Part shown: one piece after another, positions 34,435-44,779 of the stretch
Layout of the letters: each line of letters starts with the position of its first letter
Numbering within the stretch: position 1 is the first letter of the stretch
Source: Chitinophaga pinensis
GTDB taxonomy: Bacteria > Bacteroidota > Bacteroidia > UKL13-3
Reading direction: 5' to 3'
Assembly: GCA_945860865.1 (NCBI GenBank)
Contig: CAMARW010000007.1
Coordinates: 79,915 to 143,914, forward strand
Length of the DNA: 64,000 nucleotides
Position numbers and translations under genes: made by a program
Notes under the pieces: model-generated
What the model was told of the DNA's origin: nothing
What the model saw: the letters and a program-made list of their open reading frames with translations, nothing else
The model's database searches: none

Positions 34435-36285
34435 ATGACAGCAACAACAGATAAAGAAGTAGGTTCGGTAGTTATTAGATTTGCTGGAGATTCTGGCGAC
34501 GGTATGCAGCTTACCGGCACCCAATTTACCAATGCTACGGCTTTGCATGGTAATGATTTGGCCACTTTCCCTGATTTTCCAGCAGAAATTCGCGCACCAT
34601 TAGGAACACTCGCAGGTGTTTCTGGCTTTCAAATACACTTCGGTTCAACCAAAATTAACACACCCGGCGACGAGTCTGATGTGCTGGTTGCCATGAACGT
34701 GGCCGCCCTTAAGGTTAATATTAAAAACCTGAAAAAAGGCGGAGTAATCATTTTAAATACCGATGGTTTTGATGCTAAAAACCTTCGTTTGGCCAACGTT
34801 CCTGAAGCTCAGAATCCGCTTACAGATGGTTCTTTGGCAGATTATGATGTAAAAACCATAGATGTAACAAAAATAACCCGCGCGGCGCTTGCCGATAGCG
34901 GACTAGGTACCAAAGAAATAGACCGGTGCAAAAATATGTTTGTATTGGGTTTAGTTTATTGGATGTACCACCGCCCAATAGAAAATACCTTAGAATTTAT
35001 TAAAGCTAAATTCAAGAAGAATGAAGCGGTAATGCAGGCCAATTTAAAAGTTTTAAACGCTGGTTGGAACTACGGAGAAACTACCGAAATGTTTGCCAAT
35101 AGGTATACAGTGGCCGCCGCTAAAATGGAGCCTGGTATTTACCGCGGTATCATGGGTAACCAAGCGGCTGCATTTGGTTTAATTGCGGCTTCTGTAAAAT
35201 CTGGTTTGCCAGTTTTTTACGGAACTTACCCAATAACTCCTGCCTCAGATATTTTACACGAATTATCTAAGTATAAAAACTTTGGTATCAAAACCTTTCA
35301 AGCCGAAGACGAAATTGCGGGCATTTGTGCGGCAATTGGTGCTGCCTTTGGCGGACATTTAGCTATAACTGGCTCGTCGGGACCTGGTATTGCCTTAAAA
35401 GGTGAGGCTATTGGTTTAGCAACCATGTTAGAGTTGCCGCTGGTAATTGTTAATGTACAACGTGCCGGCCCTTCTACGGGTATGCCTACCAAAACAGAAC
35501 AAGCAGATTTAATGCAGGCTATGTTTGGTAGAAATGGCGAATGCCCGGTTGTGGTATTGGCTGCCCAATCTCCTTCAGATTGTTTTACTCTGGCTTTTGA
35601 GGCTTGTAAAATTGCCTTAGAACACATGATACCCGTTTTCTTTTTAAGTGATGGTTATATTGCCAATGGTGCAGAACCTTGGAAATACCCGAGTACCGCA
35701 GATTTGGCTGATATCAAGGTAAGCTTTGCTGCTGCCCGCGAGGCAGGCGATGAGCCCTTTATGCCTTATTTAAGAGACGAAAAATTGAGCAGGCCTTGGG
35801 CCGTGCCTGGCACCAAAGGTTTAGAACATAGAATTGGTGGTATAGAAAAACAAAATATTACGGGTAATATCAGTTATGATGCCGCCAACCACGAAATAAT
35901 GACGCACTTACGTCAAGAAAAAGTAGATAAAGTGGCTGATTTTATTTCGGATCAAACCATAGATACGGGTGAAGAAAGTGGAGACTTATTAATTTTAGGT
36001 TGGGGTGGAACCTACGGCGCACTTAAAACGGCCACAAATATTTTAATTGAAGAAGGCTACAAAGTTTCGCATACCCAAGTGCGTTACATCAATCCATTCC
36101 CTAAAAATTTAGGTGATTTACTTAAACGTTTTAAGAAAGTAGTTGTACCAGAATTAAACAATGGGCAGCTTGTTAAAATTATACGCGACAAGTATTTTGT
36201 TGATGCCATTCCGTATAATAAAATACAAGGTCAACCTTTTATGAGCAATGAAGTGGTTGCCAGAATTAAACAAATTTTAGACTAA
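34435..36285 (+). CDS. korA: 2-oxoglutarate:ferredoxin oxidoreductase, alpha (gamma-alpha fused) subunit
   Basis: A 616-residue subunit. The N-terminal gamma domain (about 1-190) has [13 protein letters not shown]. The pyrimidine-binding alpha domain (about 235-450) has [14 protein letters not shown] and [11 protein letters not shown]-terminal domain follows. With the beta subunit next to it (four-base gap) it forms a two-subunit 2-oxoacid:acceptor oxidoreductase, which converts 2-oxoglutarate and CoA to succinyl-CoA with ferredoxin. Substrate is assigned by likeness to the Bacteroidota KorAB pair; another 2-oxoacid is possible. Confidence 0.9.
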   Translation: MTATTDKEVGSVVIRFAGDSGDGMQLTGTQFTNATALHGNDLATFPDFPAEIRAPLGTLAGVSGFQIHFGSTKINTPGDESDVLVAMNVAALKVNIKNLKKGGVIILNTDGFDAKNLRLANVPEAQNPLTDGSLADYDVKTIDVTKITRAALADSGLGTKEIDRCKNMFVLGLVYWMYHRPIENTLEFIKAKFKKNEAVMQANLKVLNAGWNYGETTEMFANRYTVAAAKMEPGIYRGIMGNQAAAFGLIAASVKSGLPVFYGTYPITPASDILHELSKYKNFGIKTFQAEDEIAGICAAIGAAFGGHLAITGSSGPGIALKGEAIGLATMLELPLVIVNVQRAGPSTGMPTKTEQADLMQAMFGRNGECPVVVLAAQSPSDCFTLAFEACKIALEHMIPVFFLSDGYIANGAEPWKYPSTADLADIKVSFAAAREAGDEPFMPYLRDEKLSRPWAVPGTKGLEHRIGGIEKQNITGNISYDAANHEIMTHLRQEKVDKVADFISDQTIDTGEESGDLLILGWGGTYGALKTATNILIEEGYKVSHTQVRYINPFPKNLGDLLKRFKKVVVPELNNGQLVKIIRDKYFVDAIPYNKIQGQPFMSNEVVARIKQILD

Positions 36286-36289
36286 AAAC

Positions 36290-37315
36290 ATGACAGCTAC
36301 AATAGAAAAACTTACGCCAAAAGACTTTGCTTCTAACCAAGAAGTAAGATGGTGTCCTGGATGTGGAGATTACTCTATACTAAAGCAAGTTCAAACTGTT
36401 TTGCCAGATTTAGGCAGACCTAAAGAAGAATTTGTATTTATATCTGGTATTGGGTGTTCTTCTCGCTTTCCTTATTATATGGATACCTTTGGGATGCACT
36501 CGATACATGGCAGGGCAACGGCTGTTGCTACCGGTTTAAAGGCAACTAGGCCAGAATTATCTGTTTGGATTATATCAGGAGATGGCGATTCTATGAGTAT
36601 TGGAGGTAACCACTTTATTCATTTATTGCGCCGCAATCCAGATGTGAATTTATTGGTATTTAACAACCAAATTTACGGATTAACCAAAGGGCAATACTCG
36701 CCTACATCTGAGCAAGGAAAGGTAACCAAATCTACACCAATGGGTTCTATAGATTATCCATTTAATCCTATTGCTTTGAGTTTAGGTGCTGATGCTACTT
36801 TTGTGGCTAGAACGATGGATAGAGATCCTAAACATCAGCAAGCCATGATACGCAGGGCATACGACCATAAAGGAACTTCTTTGGTAGAAATTTACCAGAA
36901 TTGTAATGTATTCAACGATGGTGCTTTTGAGGTTTTTACAGAAAAATCGAGCAAGAAAGAGCAAACATTAATGATGGAACATGGTAAGCCTTTGGTGTTT
37001 GGCGAAAATGCCGATAAGGGAATTAAGCTAGATGGGTTCAAGCCAATTATTGTAGATTTAAACGATAGCTCTGTGAGCGATTTGTGGGTACATGATGAAA
37101 CTGATTTAGTTAAAGCTACCATTTTATCACGCTTTTACGATGATCCTTCAGATGAAAACCACTTCCCTCGTCCGTTTGGGGTGTTTTATGTAAATGGCAA
37201 AAAAGCCACTTTCGATGAGTTGTTTAATGCCCAAATAGCCTATGCTAAAGAAAAAATGGGTGCAGGCGATTTAGATAAACTTATTGCCGGGAAAGAAACC
37301 TGGATTGTTAATTAA
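36290..37315 (+). CDS. korB: 2-oxoglutarate:ferredoxin oxidoreductase, beta subunit
   Basis: A 341-residue thiamine-diphosphate subunit. [11 protein letters not shown] near residue 22 and G-I-G-C-S-S-R supply cluster and cofactor cysteines. [12 protein letters not shown] is the Mg-ThDP motif. [11 protein letters not shown] follows it. It works with KorA in a reductive or oxidative TCA step tied to ferredoxin. The operon ends in a strong terminator. Confidence 0.92.
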   Translation: MTATIEKLTPKDFASNQEVRWCPGCGDYSILKQVQTVLPDLGRPKEEFVFISGIGCSSRFPYYMDTFGMHSIHGRATAVATGLKATRPELSVWIISGDGDSMSIGGNHFIHLLRRNPDVNLLVFNNQIYGLTKGQYSPTSEQGKVTKSTPMGSIDYPFNPIALSLGADATFVARTMDRDPKHQQAMIRRAYDHKGTSLVEIYQNCNVFNDGAFEVFTEKSSKKEQTLMMEHGKPLVFGENADKGIKLDGFKPIIVDLNDSSVSDLWVHDETDLVKATILSRFYDDPSDENHFPRPFGVFYVNGKKATFDELFNAQIAYAKEKMGAGDLDKLIAGKETWIVN

Positions 37316-37334
37316 TTCTTAAAAGAATACATGT

Positions 37335-37368
37335 AAAAGCCTGCTATTGAAAAATAGCAGGCTTTTTT
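37335..37368 (+). terminator. Intrinsic terminator after korAB
   Basis: A perfect 14-bp stem (37335-37348 with 37353-37366, AAAAGCCTGCTATT and its complement), loop GAAA, ending in a T-run (37363-37368). It is 20 bases after the korB stop. Confidence 0.9.
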
Positions 37369-37406
37369 GTTTTTTAAATGTTAAAATTGTATAAAATATT
37401 ATTATT

Positions 37407-39977
37407 ATGAAGCATTTTAACTTTCGTAAGTCGCTAAGGTTTTTGTTTTTATTTGCCCTATTAGGCATTAGTACCCTAACCTTTACCAACCAATCTACTG
37501 CCCCTGCTGGTAGCACTAACGCTCCTTCAGAAGGAACTTGCACGGGTTGCCACAGTGGTTCTGCCATTAGTTCTGGAACCGCCCATGCTTCTATTACATT
37601 AACGGGTTTACCCGCTGGCGGCTATTCGCCGGGGGTAACTTATAATTTAACTTTTAGTGCACAATCTGCGGCCACCAGTAAAAATGGCTTTCAGGTAACG
37701 GCTTTAAATGCAAGTAATACCATGGCGGGTTCTTTTACCGCCGGTACTGGCTCTCAATCGCAAATGGGTTCGGGCCGAACCTATATAGGACATAATGTTT
37801 CTGGTACTTCGCAAAACCAATGGAGTTTTAGTTGGACAGCACCTAACCCTGCCGTGGGTACTGTTACTTTTTATACTGCATTAAATGCTACCAATGCCAA
37901 CAGTGCCACATCGGGCGATGCGGTTTATGTAAAAACATTTACAGCTTCTTCGGGTAATTTGCCTGTTGCTACCATTACTTCACCTGCCAATAATGCTATA
38001 TTTTGTGTTGGCGATACGGTTCAATTTACTGGCACTGCTACTAATAGTCCAATATCGTATGCTTGGGATTTTTTAGGTAATTCTCCCAATGCCTCTACCC
38101 AACAAAATCCTAAAATTGTAATGAATTCGGTTGGGTTTAGAACAGTTAGATTTAGAGCTACCAACAGTGCTGGCACTTCTGCCAATGCGCAAATTACACT
38201 TCAGGTGGTGGCCAAACCTACTGCTACTATTAGTGGAAAAAACATAATCTGTGGCAACGATTCTGTAACACTTACTGCTAATAGCGGTACAGGTTTTACA
38301 TATTTATGGCAGCCGGGTAATTTAAGTACTCAAAGTATAAAAGTAGGTTCAGCCGGAAACTATACAGTTAGGGTTTCAAATGGCGCCAATTGCTCGGTTA
38401 CAAGTACGCCATTTGTAGTAATTTCTGGTGGCCCTAAGCCACAAGTAAGCTTAACGCTTTCTAGCGACACTATTTGCTCTAGTGATAGCGTTTTGTTAAC
38501 GGCTAGCAGCGGTTTAAATTCATATGTTTTTTACCGCAACGGATTAACCATAGACTCAACAACTCAAAACCAAATATGGGTGAAAGGTTTAACAGCCAAT
38601 ACCATATTGGGAGTAAAAGCCTATACGGGTGTTTGCGTCAGTGATATGGCAGAAAAGTTGGTTCAGGTTAATATTAAACCAGCTGCACCAGCTATCAATT
38701 GTGGTCCTTTTACTAGCAGTTCTGTGAGTTTTAACATTGTTGGTTTAAACACACAAATTAGCATAGATTCTGGCAAAACTTGGTTAACTCCAAATCAAGG
38801 AAACGTGCATTTTATATCGGGTTTAAGTCCCAATACCTCTGTAACTTTATGGGCGCGCAGGCAAGTTGGCTTTCCTTGTTTATATACTGTAGTTTCTGAT
38901 AAAACTTGCGCTGCTGCTAATTGTGCACCTTTAACTTTAAGCATTACAGCACCCAAAAATATTTGTCAAGGTGCTCCTTCATCAGATAAAATGATGCGGG
39001 TTGTATCTACCAATGCCATTAGGCCATTCTATAATTTTGAATACCCAAAGCCATTTTTGGGAAGCAGTTGGACAAAGCAAGATTCTTTTCCGGCTAATAT
39101 CTCTATAACTGGGCCTTTAGTTTTTAAAATAGCTGTTATTGATTCTGCCAATGCCTTATGCCCAATTAAGGATACAAGCTTTACCATCAATTTCGTTAAT
39201 TTTCCTGGTGGTCCACCCATGCTAACTTTTAATAAAAGCAATTATTGTGTAGGGGATTCTATTAGCTTTTTAGTTAATAATGCAAACTCCATAGTTAATA
39301 AGTATAAGTATTACAAGGTTGACGGGGCTAACCGAATAGAATTTGCCAGTAAAATAAAACCAAATTATAATGTGGGTCCATTGCCGCTTAGTCCAAATTT
39401 TGTAAACGGAACTTCAGTAATAGCGCAAGCCATAGATACGGTTTCTGGATGTGGAATTTTTTCAAATACCAGAGCCATAAACGTGGAGGCCTTGCCTAAT
39501 GTTGGATTTACCTATGCTAAAACTAATTTACAAATTGTATTAACAGATACAAGCAATAGCACGGTAACGAGGGATTGGTATATGGAGGGTGATTCTTTCC
39601 CTAGCAATCAACGCGTGTTTAATTATACCTTTAAAAATGCAGGTTTAAATACCATTAAAATGAAAGGCGTATCTAATTTTGGTTGCGTGAATGTAGTAGA
39701 AAAAACGGTTCAGATAACGGCAACTGGATTAGCTAATTTAAATAATGAAATTGGTTTGGAAGTATTTCCAAATCCCAATAGCGGAAGTTTTACCTTAAGG
39801 TTTAATAGTACAGCGCCAGCCCAAGTTACTTTATATAATTTGCACGGACAATTAGTTTACCAAACGGAGCAGTATGCCAATGAATTGGTACAATTGAACC
39901 CATTAACGCCGGGCGTCTATCTTTTAAAAGTGGAAGTAAATAATAAGATTGTTGTTCAAAAGATGGTGATAGAATAG
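37407..39977 (+). CDS. Large secreted protein: choice-of-anchor V domain with CxxCH, PKD/Ig-like domains, T9SS sorting domain
   Basis: An 856-residue precursor. After the signal peptide (about 1-27) comes a Reeler/choice-of-anchor V-like domain (about 30-185). It opens with A-P-S-E-G-T-C-T-G-C-H, a CxxCH heme-c motif. A PKD-like domain (about 190-270, Y-A-W-D-F-L-G and G-F-R-T-V-R-F-R-A) and several Ig-like adhesive domains follow. The last ~75 residues are a T9SS type A sorting domain (V-F-P-N-P-N-S-G-S-F, L-T-P-G-V-Y-L-L-K-V). It is thus a cell-surface or released adhesin-like protein. Whether the CxxCH binds heme is not known. Confidence 0.85.
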   Translation: MKHFNFRKSLRFLFLFALLGISTLTFTNQSTAPAGSTNAPSEGTCTGCHSGSAISSGTAHASITLTGLPAGGYSPGVTYNLTFSAQSAATSKNGFQVTALNASNTMAGSFTAGTGSQSQMGSGRTYIGHNVSGTSQNQWSFSWTAPNPAVGTVTFYTALNATNANSATSGDAVYVKTFTASSGNLPVATITSPANNAIFCVGDTVQFTGTATNSPISYAWDFLGNSPNASTQQNPKIVMNSVGFRTVRFRATNSAGTSANAQITLQVVAKPTATISGKNIICGNDSVTLTANSGTGFTYLWQPGNLSTQSIKVGSAGNYTVRVSNGANCSVTSTPFVVISGGPKPQVSLTLSSDTICSSDSVLLTASSGLNSYVFYRNGLTIDSTTQNQIWVKGLTANTILGVKAYTGVCVSDMAEKLVQVNIKPAAPAINCGPFTSSSVSFNIVGLNTQISIDSGKTWLTPNQGNVHFISGLSPNTSVTLWARRQVGFPCLYTVVSDKTCAAANCAPLTLSITAPKNICQGAPSSDKMMRVVSTNAIRPFYNFEYPKPFLGSSWTKQDSFPANISITGPLVFKIAVIDSANALCPIKDTSFTINFVNFPGGPPMLTFNKSNYCVGDSISFLVNNANSIVNKYKYYKVDGANRIEFASKIKPNYNVGPLPLSPNFVNGTSVIAQAIDTVSGCGIFSNTRAINVEALPNVGFTYAKTNLQIVLTDTSNSTVTRDWYMEGDSFPSNQRVFNYTFKNAGLNTIKMKGVSNFGCVNVVEKTVQITATGLANLNNEIGLEVFPNPNSGSFTLRFNSTAPAQVTLYNLHGQLVYQTEQYANELVQLNPLTPGVYLLKVEVNNKIVVQKMVIE

Positions 39978-39991
39978 TTGAATTATTGCAG

Positions 39992-40681
39992 TCATTTAAA
40001 CAAATCTACGGCGTAGCCAATTTGTAAAAAATCTGTTCCAGTTTCATCGTTTATTCGGTAATCAAATTGATGCAGGTACCCCATGTGTATGGTGGTGTTT
40101 TTATTGGGCTTATAAGCCAAGGCAAGCAACATCCTGTTTCGTTCAAAATACGGCTCGTTATTAGTAAAAAAGAGTTCGTTGCTAAAACTTATTCTAAAAG
40201 GCCTAAACCCGTGCTGCTCTTTACCCAATGGTTTTGCCAGTTCTAATCGGTACCTAAAGCGGTTTCGGTAGCCATTGCTGGTAAAGCGCATTTCTGCTCT
40301 GTAGCGTTGCTCAATGTTTATGCTGCCAACATTTTGCCTTAAAGTTACCATGGGCCAGAGCCGTATTTCATCATTATTTTTAGGTGTTTCAAAATTACCT
40401 CCTTCTTTGTAGGTTTGGTAGCTGCCCAGCCCCAAACTAAAAATGGCATTAGGGTAAGCTTGGTAATTTACACCACCTTTGTATTCGTAATAATGAAAAT
40501 GGTCGTAAAATTTTAGAGAGCGCAATTGGGCTTCGGCAAAATAGCTCAATTTAGGTGTGGCCTTGTACTTCAAGTTAATAATATTCCAGGAGCCAAGGCC
40601 TGTGTAGGTTTGAGCTGGTACTTGGTAAATGCACAACATGGCTAATAAAAATAGCCAATAGTTTTTAGTACAATTAAACAA
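39992..40681 (-). CDS. DUF2490 outer-membrane-barrel-like protein
   Basis: A 229-residue exported protein (signal peptide to about V-P-A-Q, residue 24). It is rich in alternating aromatic strands (Y-F-A-E-A-Q-L-R, F-S-L-G-L-G-S-Y-Q-T-Y, E-Q-R-Y-R-A-E-M-R-F, F-R-Y-R-L-E-L, H-M-G-Y-L-H-Q-F-D-Y). This is the pattern of DUF2490, thought to be an outer-membrane beta-barrel. The function is unknown. It follows the Dabb gene by 12 bases and converges with the large T9SS gene. Confidence 0.8.
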   Translation of the reverse strand: MFNCTKNYWLFLLAMLCIYQVPAQTYTGLGSWNIINLKYKATPKLSYFAEAQLRSLKFYDHFHYYEYKGGVNYQAYPNAIFSLGLGSYQTYKEGGNFETPKNNDEIRLWPMVTLRQNVGSINIEQRYRAEMRFTSNGYRNRFRYRLELAKPLGKEQHGFRPFRISFSNELFFTNNEPYFERNRMLLALAYKPNKNTTIHMGYLHQFDYRINDETGTDFLQIGYAVDLFK

Positions 40682-40693
40682 TTTTAAAGTTGT

Positions 40694-40996
40694 TTATAGT
40701 TCATAATCAACTACCCTTCTTTCGCTCCTGGCCTCAGCAATAAAAGGCATGCAAGCTTTGTGTAGCGGGTGCTGTTGATAGTAATTTAAGGCTTCTTTGC
40801 TTTCAAATTCGCTGTATAAAACCAAGTCGGAAGCTTCAGCAGATTCTACAAAATTAATACCCACTTCAATTTTAATCAATCCCTCAATTTGGCCTTGCAG
40901 GTTTTCTAATTTTTCTTTGATAGCAGCGGCATTTTCGGCTTTGCTTAAGCCATTAGCCTCCGCATGTAATTTCCAAAAAACAATATGTTTGATCAT
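40694..40996 (-). CDS. Dabb family stress-responsive alpha-beta barrel protein
   Basis: A 100-residue protein: I-K-H-I-V-F-W-K-L, A-A-A-I-K-E-K-L-E-N-L-Q, I-K-I-E-V-G-I-N, D-L-V-L-Y-S-E-F-E-S-K-E-A-L-N-Y-Y-Q-Q-H-P-L-H. This is the ferredoxin-like dimeric alpha-beta barrel (Dabb, formerly stress-responsive A/B barrel). Activities in the family vary and no active site is fixed here. It overlaps the upstream gene by four bases (ATGA) and runs into the DUF2490 gene. Confidence 0.88.
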   Translation of the reverse strand: MIKHIVFWKLHAEANGLSKAENAAAIKEKLENLQGQIEGLIKIEVGINFVESAEASDLVLYSEFESKEALNYYQQHPLHKACMPFIAEARSERRVVDYEL

Positions 40997-41586
40997 TTTT
41001 TCTGTGTACTTTTAATGGGCGTTTCTTTACAAGTTAACCTAAAGGCAGAGCGCTGGTATCCGTTGGGATCTGTATAGGTTTCAATCTTTTCTTTATTAAT
41101 CTGCTTCCATTCAAAAATGCCCTGCTGAAAAATGATTCCAAACGGGTTTTTCTTTGGAACCTCATAGGTATCGGGCATTCCATTAATTTGTTTCCACTGC
41201 TTTTCTGTAACCAGCGTATAGGTAACTATTTTGCTTTTGGTGGTCATTTTTTGCGATAAATATTTGGCATAAATAGCAATAGGAGCGGGGTTGCTTAATA
41301 TGGCATACTTTGTGGGTATGTATGAATCTTTAGCAAAAGCGGCCATGCATAAATTGCCTTCTACCATATTATTTGTGCTATACAAATAGTTTATAAATTC
41401 TTGAAAATCTCTTGCTAATACAGGTTCTCGCATTATTTTAAAACTGGGGTTTTGGGGTTTATTTGGCGTTGCAGGAATTTGCAAAAGTGCATCCAGCTTT
41501 ATGGCTTGGTGTTCAATGCCATTTTCTTGCGCAAATAATAGGTTCGAACCCAATAATACGGCCAATAAGAATTTCCATTTTTTCAT
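40993..41586 (-). CDS. Exported protein with possible degenerate FGE-sulfatase/C-type-lectin-like domain
   Basis: A 197-residue protein from the ATG at 41586 with a signal peptide (to about L-F-A-Q). I cannot assign it with confidence. The order of short motifs recalls formylglycine-generating-enzyme-like domains: E-F-I-N-Y-L (usual E-F-x-x-F-L), V-T-E-K-Q-W (usual P-T-E-A-E-W), N-P-F-G-I-I-F-Q-Q-G-I-F-E-W (usual N-x-F-G-L-Y-D-M-x-G-N-V-W-E-W) and S-A-F-R-L-T-C. Catalytic cysteines are not apparent, so it would be an inactive, shortened member such as some gliding-motility (GldK-like) relatives. It overlaps the Dabb gene. Confidence 0.5.
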   Translation of the reverse strand: MKKWKFLLAVLLGSNLLFAQENGIEHQAIKLDALLQIPATPNKPQNPSFKIMREPVLARDFQEFINYLYSTNNMVEGNLCMAAFAKDSYIPTKYAILSNPAPIAIYAKYLSQKMTTKSKIVTYTLVTEKQWKQINGMPDTYEVPKKNPFGIIFQQGIFEWKQINKEKIETYTDPNGYQRSAFRLTCKETPIKSTQKK

Positions 41587-41610
41587 GTATACGAACATAA
41601 GTGGTTTAAA

Positions 41611-41650
41611 CCAAAACAGCCAATACAAAATGTTGTACTGGCTGTTTTTA
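41611..41650 (-). terminator. Intrinsic terminator after dnaK
   Basis: Bases 41613-41628 pair with 41633-41648 over 16 bp with one mismatch, loop of four, around ACAGCC/GGCTGT. It is flanked by A-run and T-run on each side, so it can work on both strands. It is 20 bases after the dnaK stop. Confidence 0.85.
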
Positions 41651-41667
41651 TAAATTAGTTAGATGAA

Positions 41668-43566
41668 TTATTTTACTTCTTCAAACTCTACATCTTCTAC
41701 ATTATTGGAAGCATCAGCATTAGGTTCGTTGCTTGGTGCACCTTCTGGTGCGCCACCTTGTGCTTGCTGCGCAGCGTAGATATCCTGACTAGCTTCTTGC
41801 CAAGCGGCGTTTAATGTTTCCATAGCGGCATCAATGGCAGGGATATTTTTCTCTGCATGTGCTTTTTTCAAATCCTCTAAACCGCTTTCAATTTTCTCTT
41901 TTTTGTCGGCCGGAATTTTATCACCATATTCTTTTACTTGCTTTTCCGTTTGGAAAATTAAGCTATCGGCTTGGTTTATTTTTTCAACTTCTTCCTTAGC
42001 ACGTTTATCAGAATCTGCGTTGGCTTCAGCTTCGCGCTTCATTCTTTCAATTTCTGCATCGCTTAAACCCGAACTGGCTTCAATTCTAATTTTTTGCTCT
42101 TTTCCAGTACCTTTGTCCTTTGCACTTACATGCAAAATACCGTTGGCATCAATGTCGAAAGTAACTTCTACTTGTGGCACACCGCGCGGTGCTGGTGGAA
42201 TATCACTTAAATGGAACCTACCGATAGAACGGTTTTGATTAGCCATTGGGCGTTCGCCCTGCAATACATGTATTTCTACCGATGGCTGATTGTCTGATGC
42301 GGTAGAGAAAACTTCGCTACGTTTGCTTGGAATGGTAGTATTAGATTCAATTAATTTGGTCATTACACCGCCCATGGTTTCAATACCTAAGCTTAATGGT
42401 GTAACATCTAATAACAATACATCTTTTACTTCTCCGGTTAAAACACCACCTTGAATGGCCGCACCAATAGCTACTACCTCATCAGGGTTTACGCCTTTTG
42501 AAGGTGATTTGCCAAAGAAAGCTTCAACGGCAGCTTGTATAGCAGGAATCCTAGTTGAACCACCTACCAAAATTACCTCATCAATGTCATTAGTAGATAG
42601 GCCGGCATTTTTAAGGGCACTTCTACAAGGCTCAATGGTGCGCTTAATTAAGCTATCAACCAATTGCTCAAATTTGGCGCGGGTTAAAGTTTTTACCAAG
42701 TGCTTAGGACCACTAGCAGTGGCAGTTACATAAGGTAAGTTTATTTCGGTTTGAGCCGAACTCGATAATTCAATTTTCGCTTTTTCTGCAGCTTCTTTTA
42801 AACGTTGCAAAGCCATAGGATCTAAGCGTAAATCGATGCCTTCTTCAGTTTTAAATTCATCGGCCATCCATGCAATGATAGCATTGTCAAAATCATCACC
42901 ACCTAAATGGGTATCACCATCGGTAGATTTTACTTCAAATACACCATCACCTAATTCAAGAACAGAAACGTCGTGTGTACCACCACCGCAATCAAATACT
43001 ACAATTTTCATGTCCTTGCCTTTTTTGTCAACACCATAGGCAAGGGCAGCAGCAGTTGGTTCGTTAATAATTCTACGCACAGTTAAGCCAGCAATTTCAC
43101 CCGCTTCTTTGGTAGCCTGGCGTTGGGCATCGTTAAAGTATGCTGGTACCGTAATTACCGCTTCTTTAACTTCTGTTCCCAAATAATCTTCAGCAGTTTT
43201 CTTCATTTTTTGAAGAATCATGGCTGAGATTTCTTGCGGCGTATACATTCTATCATCAATGTTTACGCGCGGTGTGTTGTTGTCGCCTTTTTCTACTTTG
43301 TAAGGTACTTTTCCAATTTCGCTGCTAATTTCTGAGTACGTATGCCCCATGAAACGCTTGATAGAATAAATAGTGTTGATAGGGTTGGTTACTGCTTGTC
43401 TTTTAGCAGGGTCGCCAATTTTACGTTCCCCATCTTTTAAAAATGCCACAATGGATGGAGTAGTTCTTCTACCCTCACTGTTGGCGATAACCACAGGTTC
43501 ATTGCCTTCCATTACAGAAACACAAGAGTTGGTTGTTCCTAAATCGATTCCTATTATTTTGCTCAT
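41668..43566 (-). CDS. dnaK: Chaperone protein DnaK (Hsp70)
   Basis: A 632-residue Hsp70. The N-terminal ATPase domain begins [15 protein letters not shown]. Phosphate and adenosine loops [11 protein letters not shown] and V-G-G-S-T-R-I-P are in place. A substrate-binding domain and helical lid follow, ending in [10 protein letters not shown]. It folds proteins in the cytoplasm with DnaJ and GrpE, which are not next to it. It is monocistronic, with a terminator behind. No clear heat-shock operator was recognised upstream. Confidence 0.97.
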   Translation of the reverse strand: MSKIIGIDLGTTNSCVSVMEGNEPVVIANSEGRRTTPSIVAFLKDGERKIGDPAKRQAVTNPINTIYSIKRFMGHTYSEISSEIGKVPYKVEKGDNNTPRVNIDDRMYTPQEISAMILQKMKKTAEDYLGTEVKEAVITVPAYFNDAQRQATKEAGEIAGLTVRRIINEPTAAALAYGVDKKGKDMKIVVFDCGGGTHDVSVLELGDGVFEVKSTDGDTHLGGDDFDNAIIAWMADEFKTEEGIDLRLDPMALQRLKEAAEKAKIELSSSAQTEINLPYVTATASGPKHLVKTLTRAKFEQLVDSLIKRTIEPCRSALKNAGLSTNDIDEVILVGGSTRIPAIQAAVEAFFGKSPSKGVNPDEVVAIGAAIQGGVLTGEVKDVLLLDVTPLSLGIETMGGVMTKLIESNTTIPSKRSEVFSTASDNQPSVEIHVLQGERPMANQNRSIGRFHLSDIPPAPRGVPQVEVTFDIDANGILHVSAKDKGTGKEQKIRIEASSGLSDAEIERMKREAEANADSDKRAKEEVEKINQADSLIFQTEKQVKEYGDKIPADKKEKIESGLEDLKKAHAEKNIPAIDAAMETLNAAWQEASQDIYAAQQAQGGAPEGAPSNEPNADASNNVEDVEFEEVK

Positions 43567-43711
43567 AATTATTTAATTTTCTTTACTAATATTTGCTTCA
43601 GTTTAGCAATGAAAATGCCAATTCAAAAATCTGACAGTATTGCCAGCTTGTTGACAGCTAAGAGCAGATTATAAGTCAAAATTTCTGCCCCAATGGCAGT
43701 TTTGCTGACAA

Positions 43712-44677
43712 TTAAAAGGTAAAGTTGGGTAGTTCTTGGGAGAGCAGAATGATAGTAGAAATATCAAATTCTTGCATCCTATTATTGAAATTTCTGCTAG
43801 AGAAAATGCCCAGGCCTCCGTTAGAAATATTTGAGTATTGCGGGTTTTTTTGAACAATGCTAAGATTGGGTTTGCTTAAATCAATCATGGTTCTGAATTC
43901 GGGAGCGCCTCCAAATGTTGAGAATTCAATGTTTATAGATCTTCTTATTTTATTTGAATTAACGGGTATCCTAGCTTTCATATAATCTATAAAACCAGTA
44001 GAGCTCACATTTAATGTATAGTCTCTATCAGCTTCAAAATCTCTGGCTTTCGCCAATTCATAATTAATAGTTTTAAACTCAAAGATACTGGTATCATTGG
44101 CGTTCATTTCTTTGTAGGTGTAATTTATGTTTAAATCGTACAGCGCAGCGTTTCTGCCTGATTTGAACCTAAACTGAAAAGTATGTTTTGGAACATCGTA
44201 TCTTAAAACAGTAGTTCTTGCATAGATAATAGCGTCTTTAACCAATGGGGTACGAGAGGTAAAATACTTGTCTTTTTTGGGCAGATAAATAATAAGCTCA
44301 TAAATTTCGTTGGCATTATTATTTTTGGGTAATTTACAAGCGTATAGGGTGTTTCTGGCATTAGAGAAAAAGCCAGTATCCTTGGGAATTGTATCTACGC
44401 GGGTGCATAGAAAGGTGTCTTTACTAACAATATTGATGAGTTTAACAATTACGGAATCAAAATACAAAGAATCTGCAATTTGGGCTCCCTCAGCTGTGCT
44501 CTGATTTCCAGAATTTTGGTATAATTTCTCAATACGTAAAAATTGCGTGGCTTGGTTTTGATCTAAAAAGGCATAAACAATAGGAATATCTTTATAGGGG
44601 GCATTGATATCTATATCGTTTTTACAGGCAAATAGGCCAGAAAAAAGTGTAATTACTAAAAGGATTTTACTTTTCAT
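43712..44677 (-). CDS. DUF4249-like lipoprotein
   Basis: A 321-residue protein from the ATG at 44677. The lipobox F-S-G-L-F-A-C gives a lipidated cysteine at about residue 18. The mature start N-D-I-D-I-N-A-P-Y and the end Q-Y-S-N-I-S-N-G-G-L-G-I-F-S-S-R are features of DUF4249, a Bacteroidota family of outer-membrane lipoproteins often next to TonB-dependent receptors. No receptor gene is adjacent. The function is unknown. It is divergent from panB. Confidence 0.75.
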   Translation of the reverse strand: MKSKILLVITLFSGLFACKNDIDINAPYKDIPIVYAFLDQNQATQFLRIEKLYQNSGNQSTAEGAQIADSLYFDSVIVKLINIVSKDTFLCTRVDTIPKDTGFFSNARNTLYACKLPKNNNANEIYELIIYLPKKDKYFTSRTPLVKDAIIYARTTVLRYDVPKHTFQFRFKSGRNAALYDLNINYTYKEMNANDTSIFEFKTINYELAKARDFEADRDYTLNVSSTGFIDYMKARIPVNSNKIRRSINIEFSTFGGAPEFRTMIDLSKPNLSIVQKNPQYSNISNGGLGIFSSRNFNNRMQEFDISTIILLSQELPNFTF

Positions 44678-44732
44678 TGTATGCAAATTAAGCATTTTTT
44701 TTTGGGTGTTCAAAAATAAGTAGTCAATCTAA

Positions 44733-44761
44733 TTTGAATTTAGGTTTTATCTCTACCTTTG
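44733..44761 (+). promoter_or_regulatory. Bacteroidota promoter (-33 TTTG, -7 TACCTTTG) for panB
   Basis: TTTG at 44733-44736 and TACCTTTG at 44754-44761 with a 17-base spacer. It lies 18 bases before the panB ATG at 44780 and is the best-formed promoter seen in the window. Confidence 0.6.
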
Positions 44762-44779
44762 AAGTTCATTATATTTTAT

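Noticed and set aside
41834..42238. 134-codon open frame on the plus strand inside dnaK
   Set aside because: It is opposite the conserved substrate-binding region of DnaK, with no promoter or family likeness.
43685..43699. CTGCC/GGCAG hairpin after the DUF4249 gene as a terminator
   Set aside because: The stem is only five base pairs and no proper T-run follows on the minus strand.
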